Shown here piece after piece: positions 1-8,066 of a DNA stretch of 64,000 nucleotides. The notes under the pieces were generated by a model. That model did not search any database, had not been told where the DNA came from, and worked only from the letters and a program-made list of their open reading frames with translations. Made by a program: the position numbers and the translations under genes. Numbering within the stretch: the stretch's first letter is position 1; every line of letters begins with the position of its first letter. Source of the stretch: Micromonospora inositola (GTDB lineage: Bacteria > Actinomycetota > Actinomycetes > Mycobacteriales > Micromonosporaceae); assembly GCF_900090285.1 (NCBI RefSeq), contig NZ_LT607754.1, positions 5,978,001 to 6,042,000 on the forward strand. The letters are read 5' to 3'.

Positions 1-32
1 GCGGCTCGACGCCGCCGCCCGACCGACGTCCG

Positions 33-542
33 TCAGGGCTTGAGCAGGGCGGCGATCTCCGCGGCGAGCTCCTCCGGGGTCCGTCCGTCGGTCACCACGG
101 TCGCGGTGGCGACCTCGGCGTAGAGCGGGCGGCGCTGCTCCATCAGGTGCTTGAGGGTGGCCCGCGGGTTGATCGCCAGCAGCGGTCGCCCGGCGCCGAG
201 GCCGACCCGCTTCACCGCGTCGGGCAGCTGCACCGACAGGTGCACCACGGTGTGCCCGATCAGCGCGGCGCGATTCTCCTCGGCGAGGATCGCGCCGCCG
301 CCGAGGGCGAGCACCCCGCCGTGCGAGGCCAGGGCCGCCGCCACCGCCGCCCGTTCGAGGGTACGGAAGTGGTCCTCCCCCTCGTCGACGAAGATCTCCG
401 GGATCGGCTTGGCGGCGAGCTGCTCGATGTCGAGGTCGGTGTCGCGGAACTCGACGCCCAGCGCGGCGGCGAGCGCCGAACCGACGGTGGTCTTGCCGGA
501 GCCGGGCGCCCCGACCAGCACGCACACCGGCCGGGTGCTCAC
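33..542 (-). CDS. aroK: Shikimate kinase
   Basis: Phosphorylates shikimate with ATP to shikimate 3-phosphate in the cytosolic chorismate pathway. The 169-residue protein has the Walker A motif GAPGSGKTT at residues 11-19, the triple-glycine shikimate-binding segment LGGGAIL near residue 80 and a lid-like GAGRPLL near residue 117; the length is normal for AroK. Its ATG overlaps the aroC stop as ATGA, so it is translationally coupled to aroC and belongs to the aroE-aroC-aroK run. aroB would be expected just beyond the left edge. Identification is firm. Confidence 0.95.
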   Translation of the reverse strand: MSTRPVCVLVGAPGSGKTTVGSALAAALGVEFRDTDLDIEQLAAKPIPEIFVDEGEDHFRTLERAAVAAALASHGGVLALGGGAILAEENRAALIGHTVVHLSVQLPDAVKRVGLGAGRPLLAINPRATLKHLMEQRRPLYAEVATATVVTDGRTPEELAAEIAALLKP

Positions 543-1717
543 CGGATCACCAGGGCGTCGAGGTAACCGGCGAGGTTGCGGCGCATCTCGGCGACCGAGT
601 CGCCGCCGAACTTCTCCACCGCCGCCTCGGCCAGCACCAGGGCGACCATCGCCTCGGCGACCACCGCCGCGGCAGGCACCGCGCAGACGTCCGAACGCTG
701 GTTGATGGCGGTGGCCGGCTCACCGGTGGCGACGTCGACGGTGGCCAGCGGCCGGTTCAGCGACGAGATCGGCTTCATCGCCGCCTTCACCCGCAGCGGC
801 TCGCCGGTGGTGATGCCACCCTCCAGGCCGCCGGCCCGGTCGGTGACCCGGCGCACCCCGGTGGCGGTCGGCAGGATCTCGTCGTGCGCCTCGGAGCCGC
901 GGGAGCGGGCCTGCTGCCAGCCGTCGCCGATCTCCACGCCCTTGATCGCCTGGATCGACATCAGCGCGGTGGCCAGCCGGGCGTCGAGCTTGCGGTCCCA
1001 CTGCACGTGGCTGCCCAGGCCCGGCGGCACCCCGTACGCCAGCACCTCGACCACGCCACCGAGGGTGTCGGCGGCCTTCTTCGCGGCGTCGACCTCGGCG
1101 ACCATCCGGGCGCTCGCCTCCGGGTCGAGGCAGCGCAGCGGGTCGGCGTCGATCCGCGCGGCGTCTTCAGGGGTGGGGCGCAGCCCGGGCTTGGCGGCGA
1201 CCGGGCCCAGCTCCACCACGTGCGAGACGATCTCGACGCCGAGCGCCTGCTTGACCAGGGCCTTGGCGACGGCGCCCACGGCGACCCGGGCGGCGGTCTC
1301 CCGGGCGCTGGCCCGCTCCAGGATCGGCCGTGCGTCGGTGTGGCCGTACTTCTGCATGCCGGCCAGGTCGGCGTGACCCGGCCGGGGCCGGGTGAGCGGC
1401 GCGTTGCGGGCCTGCCCGGCCAGTTCCTCCGGATCGACCGGGTCCGCGGCCATCACGGCCCGCCACTTGGGCCACTCCGAGTTGCCCACCCGGATCGCCA
1501 CCGGGCTGCCGATCGTGACGCCGTGCCGCAGCCCGCCGATGATCTCGACCTCGTCCTGCTCGAACGACATCCGGGCGCCCCGGCCGTAGCCGAGCCGACG
1601 CCGGGCCAGCTCGCCGGCGATCTCCCCGGTGGTCACCTCGATCCCGGCGGGCACCCCCTCCAGCATCGCGACGAGGGCGGGTCCGTGCGATTCACCTGCA
1701 GTCAGCCAGCGCAACAC
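539..1717 (-). CDS. aroC: Chorismate synthase
   Basis: Converts 5-enolpyruvylshikimate 3-phosphate to chorismate, using reduced FMN without net redox change. The 392-residue protein starts from GTG at 1717 (reading [12 protein letters not shown]), which puts the signature GESHG at residues 8-12; further family signatures are RPGHADLAG and the C-terminal [16 protein letters not shown]. The frame stays open upstream as far as 2614, but that part is arginine/glycine-rich antisense of aroE and is not coding. A gap of 170 bases separates it from aroE, and it overlaps aroK by four bases. Identification is firm; the start could also be the adjacent TTG. Confidence 0.95.
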   Translation of the reverse strand: MLRWLTAGESHGPALVAMLEGVPAGIEVTTGEIAGELARRRLGYGRGARMSFEQDEVEIIGGLRHGVTIGSPVAIRVGNSEWPKWRAVMAADPVDPEELAGQARNAPLTRPRPGHADLAGMQKYGHTDARPILERASARETAARVAVGAVAKALVKQALGVEIVSHVVELGPVAAKPGLRPTPEDAARIDADPLRCLDPEASARMVAEVDAAKKAADTLGGVVEVLAYGVPPGLGSHVQWDRKLDARLATALMSIQAIKGVEIGDGWQQARSRGSEAHDEILPTATGVRRVTDRAGGLEGGITTGEPLRVKAAMKPISSLNRPLATVDVATGEPATAINQRSDVCAVPAAAVVAEAMVALVLAEAAVEKFGGDSVAEMRRNLAGYLDALVIR

Positions 1718-1887
1718 AGCGGTCAGTCTGTCACGCCCGGTGGCCGCCGCGACGGCGTGCCCACCGCGTCCCGTCCTGCGGACGCGCCCGTCCGGACGCC
1801 GGCCGGGTGCCCGTCGCCGGGTGGCGACCCGGCCGCCGTGCCGGGCGCGACCGGGACGCCCGACCCGGGCGGCGGGCCGGCCCGGAG

Positions 1888-2703
1888 TCAGCCGGAGTGA
1901 CGGGCCGCCGTCAGCGCGGCGGCCATCGCATCGATCGGCGCGGGGACGCCGGTGAATCGCTCGAACTGGCCGACCGCCTGGGCCAGCAGCAGGTCCAGGC
2001 CGGAGACCACCCGGCAGCCCGCGGCGAGCGCGGCGGCGGCGAGGGGGGTGGGCCAGGGATCGTAAAGGGCGTCGAAGAAGACCGTCCCGGGGCGCCAGTC
2101 GAAGTTCTCCGCGAGCGGGTCGGCCACGCCCTTCGGCACCGTGGAGATCACCACGTCGGCGCGGGCGTGGGTGGGTGCCCCGTCCCAGGCCGCGCCGGTG
2201 AGCGGCACGCCGACCGCGCGGGCCACCGGGCGCAGCTCGTGGACCGCCTCCGCGCGTCGGGCCACCACGGTCACCTCGGCCGCGTCGAGCCGGGCCGCCG
2301 CGGCGAGGGCGGCCCGGGCGGTGCCACCGGCGCCGAGCACGGTGACCGTCGCCCCCGCCACCACCCCGGCGGCGGTGAGCACGTCGACCATGCCGGCGAC
2401 GTCGGTGTTGTCGGCGTACCAGGTGCTGTCGGGTCGGCGTACCAGCGTGTTGGCGGCGCCGACGGCGGCCGCGACCGGCGAGGCCTCGTCGGCCAGCGCG
2501 AGCGCCTCCTCCTTGCCCGGCATGGTCACCGACAGCCCGGCCCACTCCGGGCCCAGCGTGGCGACCAGCCCGGGCAGCTCCTCGGCCCCGCACTCGATCC
2601 TGGTGTACGACCACCCGGTCAGCCCGGCCGCCGCGTACCCCGCCTCATGGATGACCGGGGAGAGCGAGTGGGCGACCGGCCGGCCGACGACGGCGGCCCT
2701 CAC
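1888..2703 (-). CDS. aroE: Shikimate dehydrogenase
   Basis: NADPH-dependent reduction of 3-dehydroshikimate to shikimate. The 271-residue protein begins [16 protein letters not shown], with the shikimate-binding SLSP loop; the catalytic lysine lies in [11 protein letters not shown], the asparagine and aspartate sites in AANTLV and NTDVAGM, and the nucleotide loop is LGAGGTARA. The GTG at 2703 overlaps the mltG stop by four bases (GTGA), fixing the start and showing coupling to mltG. Placement with aroC and aroK makes a local aromatic pathway cluster behind mltG and ruvX, an order also known in mycobacteria. Confidence 0.94.
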   Translation of the reverse strand: MRAAVVGRPVAHSLSPVIHEAGYAAAGLTGWSYTRIECGAEELPGLVATLGPEWAGLSVTMPGKEEALALADEASPVAAAVGAANTLVRRPDSTWYADNTDVAGMVDVLTAAGVVAGATVTVLGAGGTARAALAAAARLDAAEVTVVARRAEAVHELRPVARAVGVPLTGAAWDGAPTHARADVVISTVPKGVADPLAENFDWRPGTVFFDALYDPWPTPLAAAALAAGCRVVSGLDLLLAQAVGQFERFTGVPAPIDAMAAALTAARHSG

Positions 2704-3917
2704 GTGCAGTTCGACCCGCTCAGCACGCCGTTGTCGCACATCTGCTTCTGCAGCTTCCGGAAGTCGGCATCGGTTGAGCCGTAGCCCATCGTGCCCTTCT
2801 TGTCCACCGTCATGAAGTAGATCCAGTCCCCCACCGGCGGGTTCACCGCGCCCTTGAGCGCGTCCTCGCCGGGGTTGCTGATCGGCGTGACCGGCAGCCC
2901 GGCCACGTCGTGCGTGTTGTACGGGTTCTTCAGGTCGTGGATCTCGCTGTTCTTCAGGACGTCCGAGTCCTTCGGGTCCTTGCCCTGCAGCCGGAGCCAG
3001 TAGTTGATGGCGCTGTCGATCCCGAGGCACCTGCAGCCGATCTTGCCGGCGTAGACCCGGTTGTAGATGACCCGGGACACCTTCGGGAAGTCCACGTGGT
3101 TGACCGACTCGGCCTGCGCGATGGAGGCGGTGATCAGCACCTCGTACGGGGAGATCTTCCGCTCCTGCTGAGCCTTGTCGACGAAGTTCAACTCCTGCGT
3201 GACGGTCAGGAACTGGTCCACCATCATCGACAGGATCTGCTCGGCGGTGGCCTTCGGCGGGATCTCGTAGGTCGCCGGGAAGAGGAAGCCCTCGATGCTC
3301 TTCGGGCCCTTCTTGCCGTCGCCACGTGTGAACCAGTAAGCCGGCACGCCCAGCTTGACCGGATCCTTCGCGGCGGCCTTGAAGTCGGCGACCGGGATCT
3401 TGGTCTGCTTGGAGAGAATGTCGTAGATCGCCAGGCTTATGGTGCCCTCGGGGATGGTCACCCCGTTCACCACCCGGCTCTTCGGGTCGAGCAGCAGGGT
3501 CACCGCGTCGGCGGCCTTCATCTGCTTCCTGACCTTGTACCGGCCGACCTGGATGTTCTTGCTGCGGGAGTTGGCCTCCGCGGCCTCGATGAACGCCTTG
3601 GTGCTCTTCACGACACCGGCGTCGTAGAGGGAGTTGCCGATGTCGGTGAGGGTGTCCCCGTTCTTCACCTGGACCATGGCCTCACCGGAGCCGGGGCCGT
3701 CATAGTCCGGGGTGACGAAGTGGTTGCGGATCCGGTCGAAGCCGACGTAGGCGCCGCCGCCAATGCCACCGAGCAGCACGAGGGCCATCAGCAGGGCGAA
3801 GATCGTCTTTCCCCGACCGCCCGACTTGCCGTTGCGCTTTGCCACGGCGCCGCGTCGGTGCCGGCCCTTCTCCCCCCTCTCCGCCTCGTCGAACCCCAGA
3901 TCCAGATCGTCGATCAT
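2700..3917 (-). CDS. mltG: Endolytic murein transglycosylase MltG (YceG-like)
   Basis: Membrane-anchored lytic transglycosylase that cleaves nascent glycan strands and so limits their length. The 405-residue protein has a basic cytoplasmic tail, one transmembrane segment at about residues 38-60, a LysM-like region and the YceG catalytic domain; the probable catalytic glutamate is in ITASIAQAESVNHVDF, followed by the family segment VSRVIYNRV. The cytoplasmic head (about 37 residues, acidic then basic) is typical of actinobacterial versions. It overlaps ruvX and aroE by four bases each, so it lies in the middle of a coupled operon. Confidence 0.93.
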   Translation of the reverse strand: MIDDLDLGFDEAERGEKGRHRRGAVAKRNGKSGGRGKTIFALLMALVLLGGIGGGAYVGFDRIRNHFVTPDYDGPGSGEAMVQVKNGDTLTDIGNSLYDAGVVKSTKAFIEAAEANSRSKNIQVGRYKVRKQMKAADAVTLLLDPKSRVVNGVTIPEGTISLAIYDILSKQTKIPVADFKAAAKDPVKLGVPAYWFTRGDGKKGPKSIEGFLFPATYEIPPKATAEQILSMMVDQFLTVTQELNFVDKAQQERKISPYEVLITASIAQAESVNHVDFPKVSRVIYNRVYAGKIGCRCLGIDSAINYWLRLQGKDPKDSDVLKNSEIHDLKNPYNTHDVAGLPVTPISNPGEDALKGAVNPPVGDWIYFMTVDKKGTMGYGSTDADFRKLQKQMCDNGVLSGSNCT

Positions 3918-4378
3918 TGCGTCCGCCTCCGCTGCGCGTCCAGCCAGCTCTGCAGAATCTCCACCGCGGCGGCCTGGTCGACCACCGCCCGTTGGCGCTT
4001 TCCCCGGACGCCACGTTCGGCCAGCCTACGACTCGCCACCACGGTCGACATCCTCTCGTCCGTCAGCGCCACCGGAACCGGCGCTATTACATCGGCCAAA
4101 CGGGCAGCGTACGCCGACACGTGCGCCGCCGCGGGACCGTGTTTACCGGCAAGATTGACCGGAAGGCCCACGACCACCTCGACGGCCTCGTGTTCCGCGA
4201 TGAGGTCGACCAGCGCCGCCATGTCGGCGGGCACCGCGTCGTCCGCGGCGGTCAGGTCCCGGGCGAGGGTGACCAGCGGGGTGGCCAGGATGCCGTGCGG
4301 GTCAGAGCGGGAGACACCAACCCGGACCTGTCCGACGTCCACTCCGAGCCGGACACCACGGGACAGCTCAGCCATCAT
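3914..4378 (-). CDS. ruvX: RuvX/YqgF family putative pre-16S rRNA nuclease or Holliday junction resolvase
   Basis: RNase H-fold nuclease of the YqgF family, implicated in 16S rRNA 5' end maturation and once proposed as a resolvase. The 154-residue protein opens with the active-site strand LGVDVGQVRVGVSRSD and has the second acidic region VVVGLPVNLAGKHG and the terminal VDQAAAVEIL. The ATG at 4378 is preceded by a G-rich ribosome site; a second ATG follows directly and cannot be excluded. It follows alaS after a 66-base gap containing a hairpin and overlaps mltG by four bases. Confidence 0.92.
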   Translation of the reverse strand: MMAELSRGVRLGVDVGQVRVGVSRSDPHGILATPLVTLARDLTAADDAVPADMAALVDLIAEHEAVEVVVGLPVNLAGKHGPAAAHVSAYAARLADVIAPVPVALTDERMSTVVASRRLAERGVRGKRQRAVVDQAAAVEILQSWLDAQRRRTQ

Positions 4379-4399
4379 CGGACACCCCCCGCCACGCCC

Positions 4400-4426
4400 C
4401 AGGACGGACCGGCATGGTCCGCCCTG
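4400..4426 (-). terminator. Hairpin between alaS and ruvX
   Basis: Eleven-base arms at 4400-4410 and 4416-4426 pair with one mismatch around a five-base loop. It stands just after the alaS stop. No T-tract follows, so it may be a weak terminator, a processing site or a stability element rather than a full stop. Confidence 0.4.
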
Positions 4427-4444
4427 GCCGCAGTCGGTGCGCCA

Positions 4445-7123
4445 TCACGCGTCGGCGATCGCCTTCTCCACGGTGGCCAGCAGGTTCGGCGCCTCGGCCG
4501 CGGGCAGGCCACCGCCCTGGGCCAGGTCGTCGCTGCCGCCACCGCGACCGGAGAAGGCCGCCTTGACCAGCTCCTTCGCGGTCACGCCGCGACCACGGGC
4601 CGCCTGGTTGACCGCCACCACCAGGGACGCCTTGCCGTTCGCCCGGGCCGCCACGGCGACCACCGCCGGCCGGGCCGGGTCGATCCGGCCGCGGATCTCC
4701 TGGGCCAGGGTCCGCACGTCGTTGCCGGCCGCCCCCTCGGGCGCCTCCGTGCCGACGTACGCCACCCCGCGCACGTCCTTCGCCTGCGCGGCGAGCGCCG
4801 CCGCGCCGCCGAGGACCAGCTGGGCGCGGAGCTTCTCCAGCTCCTTCTCCGCGTCGCGGAGCTGGGTGACGGTCTGCTCCACCCGGTCGCCGACCTGGTC
4901 GCCGGGAACCCGGAACAGCTCGGCCAGCCGGGAGACCAGCAGGTGCTCGCGGGCCAGGAAGCCGAACGCGTCCATGCCGACCAGGGCCTCGATCCGGCGC
5001 ACGCCGGAGCCGACCGAGGCCTCGGAGAGGATCTTCACGAGGCCGAGCTGCGCCGACCGGGCCACGTGCGTGCCACCGCACAGCTCCCGGGCGTAGTCGC
5101 CGACCTCGACCACCCGGACCCGCTCGCCGTACTTCTCGCCGAACAGCGCCATCGCGCCGATCCGGCGCGCCTCCTCCTGCGTGGTGATGAAGGCGTGCAC
5201 CTCCATGTCGGCGAGGAGCACCTCGTTGACCTGCTGCTCCACGTCGTGCAGCACGCTCGGCGCCACCCCGGTCGGGGTGTTGAAGTCGAACCGCAGCCGG
5301 CCCGGCGCGTTCAGCGAACCCGCCTGGGTGGCCGACTCGCCGAGGAAATTGCGCATGGTCTGGTGCACCAGGTGGGTCGCGGTGTGCGAACGCGAGATCG
5401 CCCGCCGCCGCGACACGTCGATCTCGGCGTAACCGGTCTCGCCGGCGCGCACCTCACCCCGGACCACCCGGGCCCGGTGCACGATCAGCCCCGGCACCGG
5501 CTGCTGCACGTCGAAGACCTCGAGCTGGCCGCCGCCGACCGTGATCAGACCCTGGTCGGGCTGCTGGCCGCCGCCCTCGGCGTAGAACGGGGTGGTGTCG
5601 AGCACCAGCTCGACCGTGTCGCCCTCGACCGCGGCGCCCACCTCGGCGCCGCCGGCGAGCAGCGCCCGCACCCGCGACTCCCGGTTCAGCTCGGTGTAGC
5701 CGGTGAACTCCACCGGGCCGCCGCCGTCGAGCACCGACCGGTACGCCGACACGTCGGTGTGCCCGGTCTTGCGCGCCTGCGCGTCCGCCTTCGCCCGGCT
5801 CCGCTGGTCGGCCATCAGCCGGCGGAAGCCCTCCGCGTCGACCTGGAGCCCCTGCTCGGCCGCGATCTCCAGGGTCAGGTCGATCGGGAAGCCGTACGTG
5901 TCGTGCAGCTGGAACGCCTTCTGCCCGGAGATCGCCGGCTGCCCCGCCGACCTGGTCTCCGCGATCGCGGTGTCCAGGATGGTGGTGCCCGCGCGCAGCG
6001 TGGCGAGGAACGCGTCCTCCTCGGCGTACGCGTACTGCGAGATCCGGCCGAACTCGGCGGACAGCTCCGGGTACGACGGCGACATGCAGTCCCGGGCCAC
6101 CGGCAGCAGCTCGGGCAGCGCCCGATCCTGGTAGCCGAGCAGCCGGACCGCGCGGATCGCCCGGCGCATGATCCGGCGCAGCACGTAGCCACGGCCCTCG
6201 TTCGACGGGGTCACGCCGTCGCCGATCAGCATCAGCGCGGTGCGCACGTGGTCGGCGATCACCCGCAACCGGACGTCGTCCGGGTGCGACTCGCTGGCCA
6301 CGTGGCCGGAGTGCGCGCCGTACCGCTTGCCGGTCAGCTCGGCGGCCCTGTCCAGGATCGGCCGGACCTCGTCGATCTCGTAGAGGTTGTCGACGCCCTG
6401 GAGGATGGAGGCCATCCGCTCCAGGCCCATGCCGGTGTCGATGTTCTTCGCCGGCAGCTCGCCCAGGATCGGGTAGTCCTCCTTGCCCGTGCCCGGACCC
6501 CGCTCGAACTGCATGAAGACGAGATTCCAGAACTCCATGTAGCGGTCCTCGTCGACCGCCGGGCCGCCCTCGCGGCCGTACTCCGGGCCACGGTCGTAGA
6601 ACAGCTCGGAGCACGGGCCGCAGGGGCCGGGGATGCCCATCGACCAGAAGTTGTCCGCCTTGCCCCGGCGGACGATCCGCTCGGCGGGCACGCCCACCGA
6701 GCGCCAGATCTGGAACGCCTCGTCGTCGTCCAGGTAGACCGTCGGCCAGACCCGCTCCGGGTCCAGCCCGAAGCCGCCCTGGTCCTGCGGCTTGGTGACC
6801 AGGTCCCAGGCGAGCGGGATCGCCCCGTCCTTGAAGTAGTCGCCGAAGGAGAAGTTGCCGTTCATCTGGAAGAACGTGCCGTGCCGGCTGGTCTTGCCGA
6901 CCTCGTCGATGTCCGGCGTCCGGATGCACTTCTGGACGCTGACCGCGCGGCGGTACGGCGGGGCCTGCTGGCCCAGGAAGTAGGGGACGAACTGCACCAT
7001 GCCGGCGTTGACGAACAGCAGGTTCGGGTCGCTGATGGCGGGCAGCGGAGCGGACGGCACCACGGCATGGCCGTTCGCCTCAAAGTGGGCGAGGTACCGC
7101 CGCTTGATCTCCGCCGTCTTCAT
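4445..7123 (-). CDS. alaS: Alanyl-tRNA synthetase
   Basis: Charges tRNA-Ala. At 892 residues it is full length: the class II catalytic core is N-terminal ([15 protein letters not shown] near residue 36), the editing domain carries the zinc ligands HTATH and CGGTH, and the C-terminal DHHA1-like domain contains [15 protein letters not shown]. It is coupled by an ATGA overlap to the DUF6167 gene upstream and lies ahead of ruvX, as in other actinobacteria. No T-box or other leader control was seen, which fits its position inside an operon. Confidence 0.97.
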   Translation of the reverse strand: MKTAEIKRRYLAHFEANGHAVVPSAPLPAISDPNLLFVNAGMVQFVPYFLGQQAPPYRRAVSVQKCIRTPDIDEVGKTSRHGTFFQMNGNFSFGDYFKDGAIPLAWDLVTKPQDQGGFGLDPERVWPTVYLDDDEAFQIWRSVGVPAERIVRRGKADNFWSMGIPGPCGPCSELFYDRGPEYGREGGPAVDEDRYMEFWNLVFMQFERGPGTGKEDYPILGELPAKNIDTGMGLERMASILQGVDNLYEIDEVRPILDRAAELTGKRYGAHSGHVASESHPDDVRLRVIADHVRTALMLIGDGVTPSNEGRGYVLRRIMRRAIRAVRLLGYQDRALPELLPVARDCMSPSYPELSAEFGRISQYAYAEEDAFLATLRAGTTILDTAIAETRSAGQPAISGQKAFQLHDTYGFPIDLTLEIAAEQGLQVDAEGFRRLMADQRSRAKADAQARKTGHTDVSAYRSVLDGGGPVEFTGYTELNRESRVRALLAGGAEVGAAVEGDTVELVLDTTPFYAEGGGQQPDQGLITVGGGQLEVFDVQQPVPGLIVHRARVVRGEVRAGETGYAEIDVSRRRAISRSHTATHLVHQTMRNFLGESATQAGSLNAPGRLRFDFNTPTGVAPSVLHDVEQQVNEVLLADMEVHAFITTQEEARRIGAMALFGEKYGERVRVVEVGDYARELCGGTHVARSAQLGLVKILSEASVGSGVRRIEALVGMDAFGFLAREHLLVSRLAELFRVPGDQVGDRVEQTVTQLRDAEKELEKLRAQLVLGGAAALAAQAKDVRGVAYVGTEAPEGAAGNDVRTLAQEIRGRIDPARPAVVAVAARANGKASLVVAVNQAARGRGVTAKELVKAAFSGRGGGSDDLAQGGGLPAAEAPNLLATVEKAIADA

Positions 7124-7425
7124 CGCTGGTGCTCCTCCGGGAAAATCTCTCGGTCGCCGACGCGCGGGTCCTCGCGCAGCTCGGCGAACTGGTCGTCGAA
7201 CGTCTCGCCGCGGGCGAACGCCTCGTGGATCTCCTGCTCGCGCTCGGCCATCCCGACCCGGACGTCCTCCACGAAGCTACGCAGCGACTCGACGAGGCCG
7301 CCAGCGGATTCCGACAGGCCGCTGGCGATGCCGGCCGGCGTGTACGCCTGCGCGGCGCGGGTCGCCTTGCGCACCACCACCACGCCCACGGCCAGCCCGA
7401 TGCCCAGCCAGAACAACCGCCTCAT
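7120..7425 (-). CDS. DUF6167-type small membrane protein
   Basis: A 101-residue protein with an N-terminal transmembrane helix ([17 protein letters not shown]) followed by a charged, mostly helical cytoplasmic part rich in glutamate. Such proteins are regularly found directly before alaS in actinobacteria and have no assigned function. Its stop overlaps the alaS start (ATGA), so the two are co-translated. The family call rests on position and the general pattern; function is unknown. Confidence 0.8.
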   Translation of the reverse strand: MRRLFWLGIGLAVGVVVVRKATRAAQAYTPAGIASGLSESAGGLVESLRSFVEDVRVGMAEREQEIHEAFARGETFDDQFAELREDPRVGDREIFPEEHQR

Positions 7426-7456
7426 GCTCTCATCCTCCTGGTCACCGCCGGCCGGG

Positions 7457-7924
7457 TCAGCGGTTGCCGCGCTTGGCGGCCCGGCGCTGCTGCTTGATGG
7501 AGTCGCGTACCTCGCGCTCGGTCTCCGCGTGCCGGCGGGCCGCGGCGGCCCGGCGCACGCCGTAGCCGAACGCGGCCACCTTAACCAGGGGGTTCGCGGC
7601 GGCGGCGGAGACGACGGTGGCCAGGTTCGCCACGTTGGCGGTGACGTTCTGCGCGTGGGTGGTCATGGTGTCCACCTTGGCGAGCTGGAGGTTGACCCCG
7701 TCGAGGGAGGTCTGCACCTGCTCCAGGGCGACGTTGACGTTCTTCACGGTGGTGTTGACGTCGCCGAGCAGCGGCGTGGTGCGCTCGTTCAGGTCGTTGA
7801 TCATGCGGGTCGTCGCGTCCACGGTGTGCCGCAGCCGCAGGATCGGCACCGCCAGCACGAGCACCAGCATCAGGAACGCGCCGGCCGCGATCAGCGCAGC
7901 GATCTGTCCACCATCCACGCGCAT
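7457..7924 (-). CDS. DUF948 domain-containing membrane protein
   Basis: A 155-residue protein with an N-terminal membrane helix at about residues 8-30 and then a long helical stretch rich in Asn, Thr and Val (TTVKNVNVALEQVQTSL) that resembles the methyl-accepting-like coiled coil of DUF948; the tail is basic (KQQRRAAKRGNR). The ATG at 7924 has a GAGGA ribosome site; the frame is open further upstream but that part has no coding character. It lies 31 bases before the DUF6167 gene. Homologues hold this position before alaS in Streptomyces and Mycobacterium. Function is unknown. Confidence 0.82.
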   Translation of the reverse strand: MRVDGGQIAALIAAGAFLMLVLVLAVPILRLRHTVDATTRMINDLNERTTPLLGDVNTTVKNVNVALEQVQTSLDGVNLQLAKVDTMTTHAQNVTANVANLATVVSAAAANPLVKVAAFGYGVRRAAAARRHAETEREVRDSIKQQRRAAKRGNR

Positions 7925-8066
7925 GTCCTCCTCAAGCTGGCGTTCCGGAAACCGACGTCCCGGAACGCGCGACCGTCCTGCCCACCCGCCCCGCGACCCA
8001 GCACCGGTCGACGGGCGCGGTCGGGCCCGCCAGCCCCAGACCCTACCGTCCGTGATGGAAACCGGC

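Noticed and set aside
1718..1887. Possible small gene between aroC and aroE
   Set aside because: Only Arg/Pro/Gly-rich frames without ribosome sites are present.
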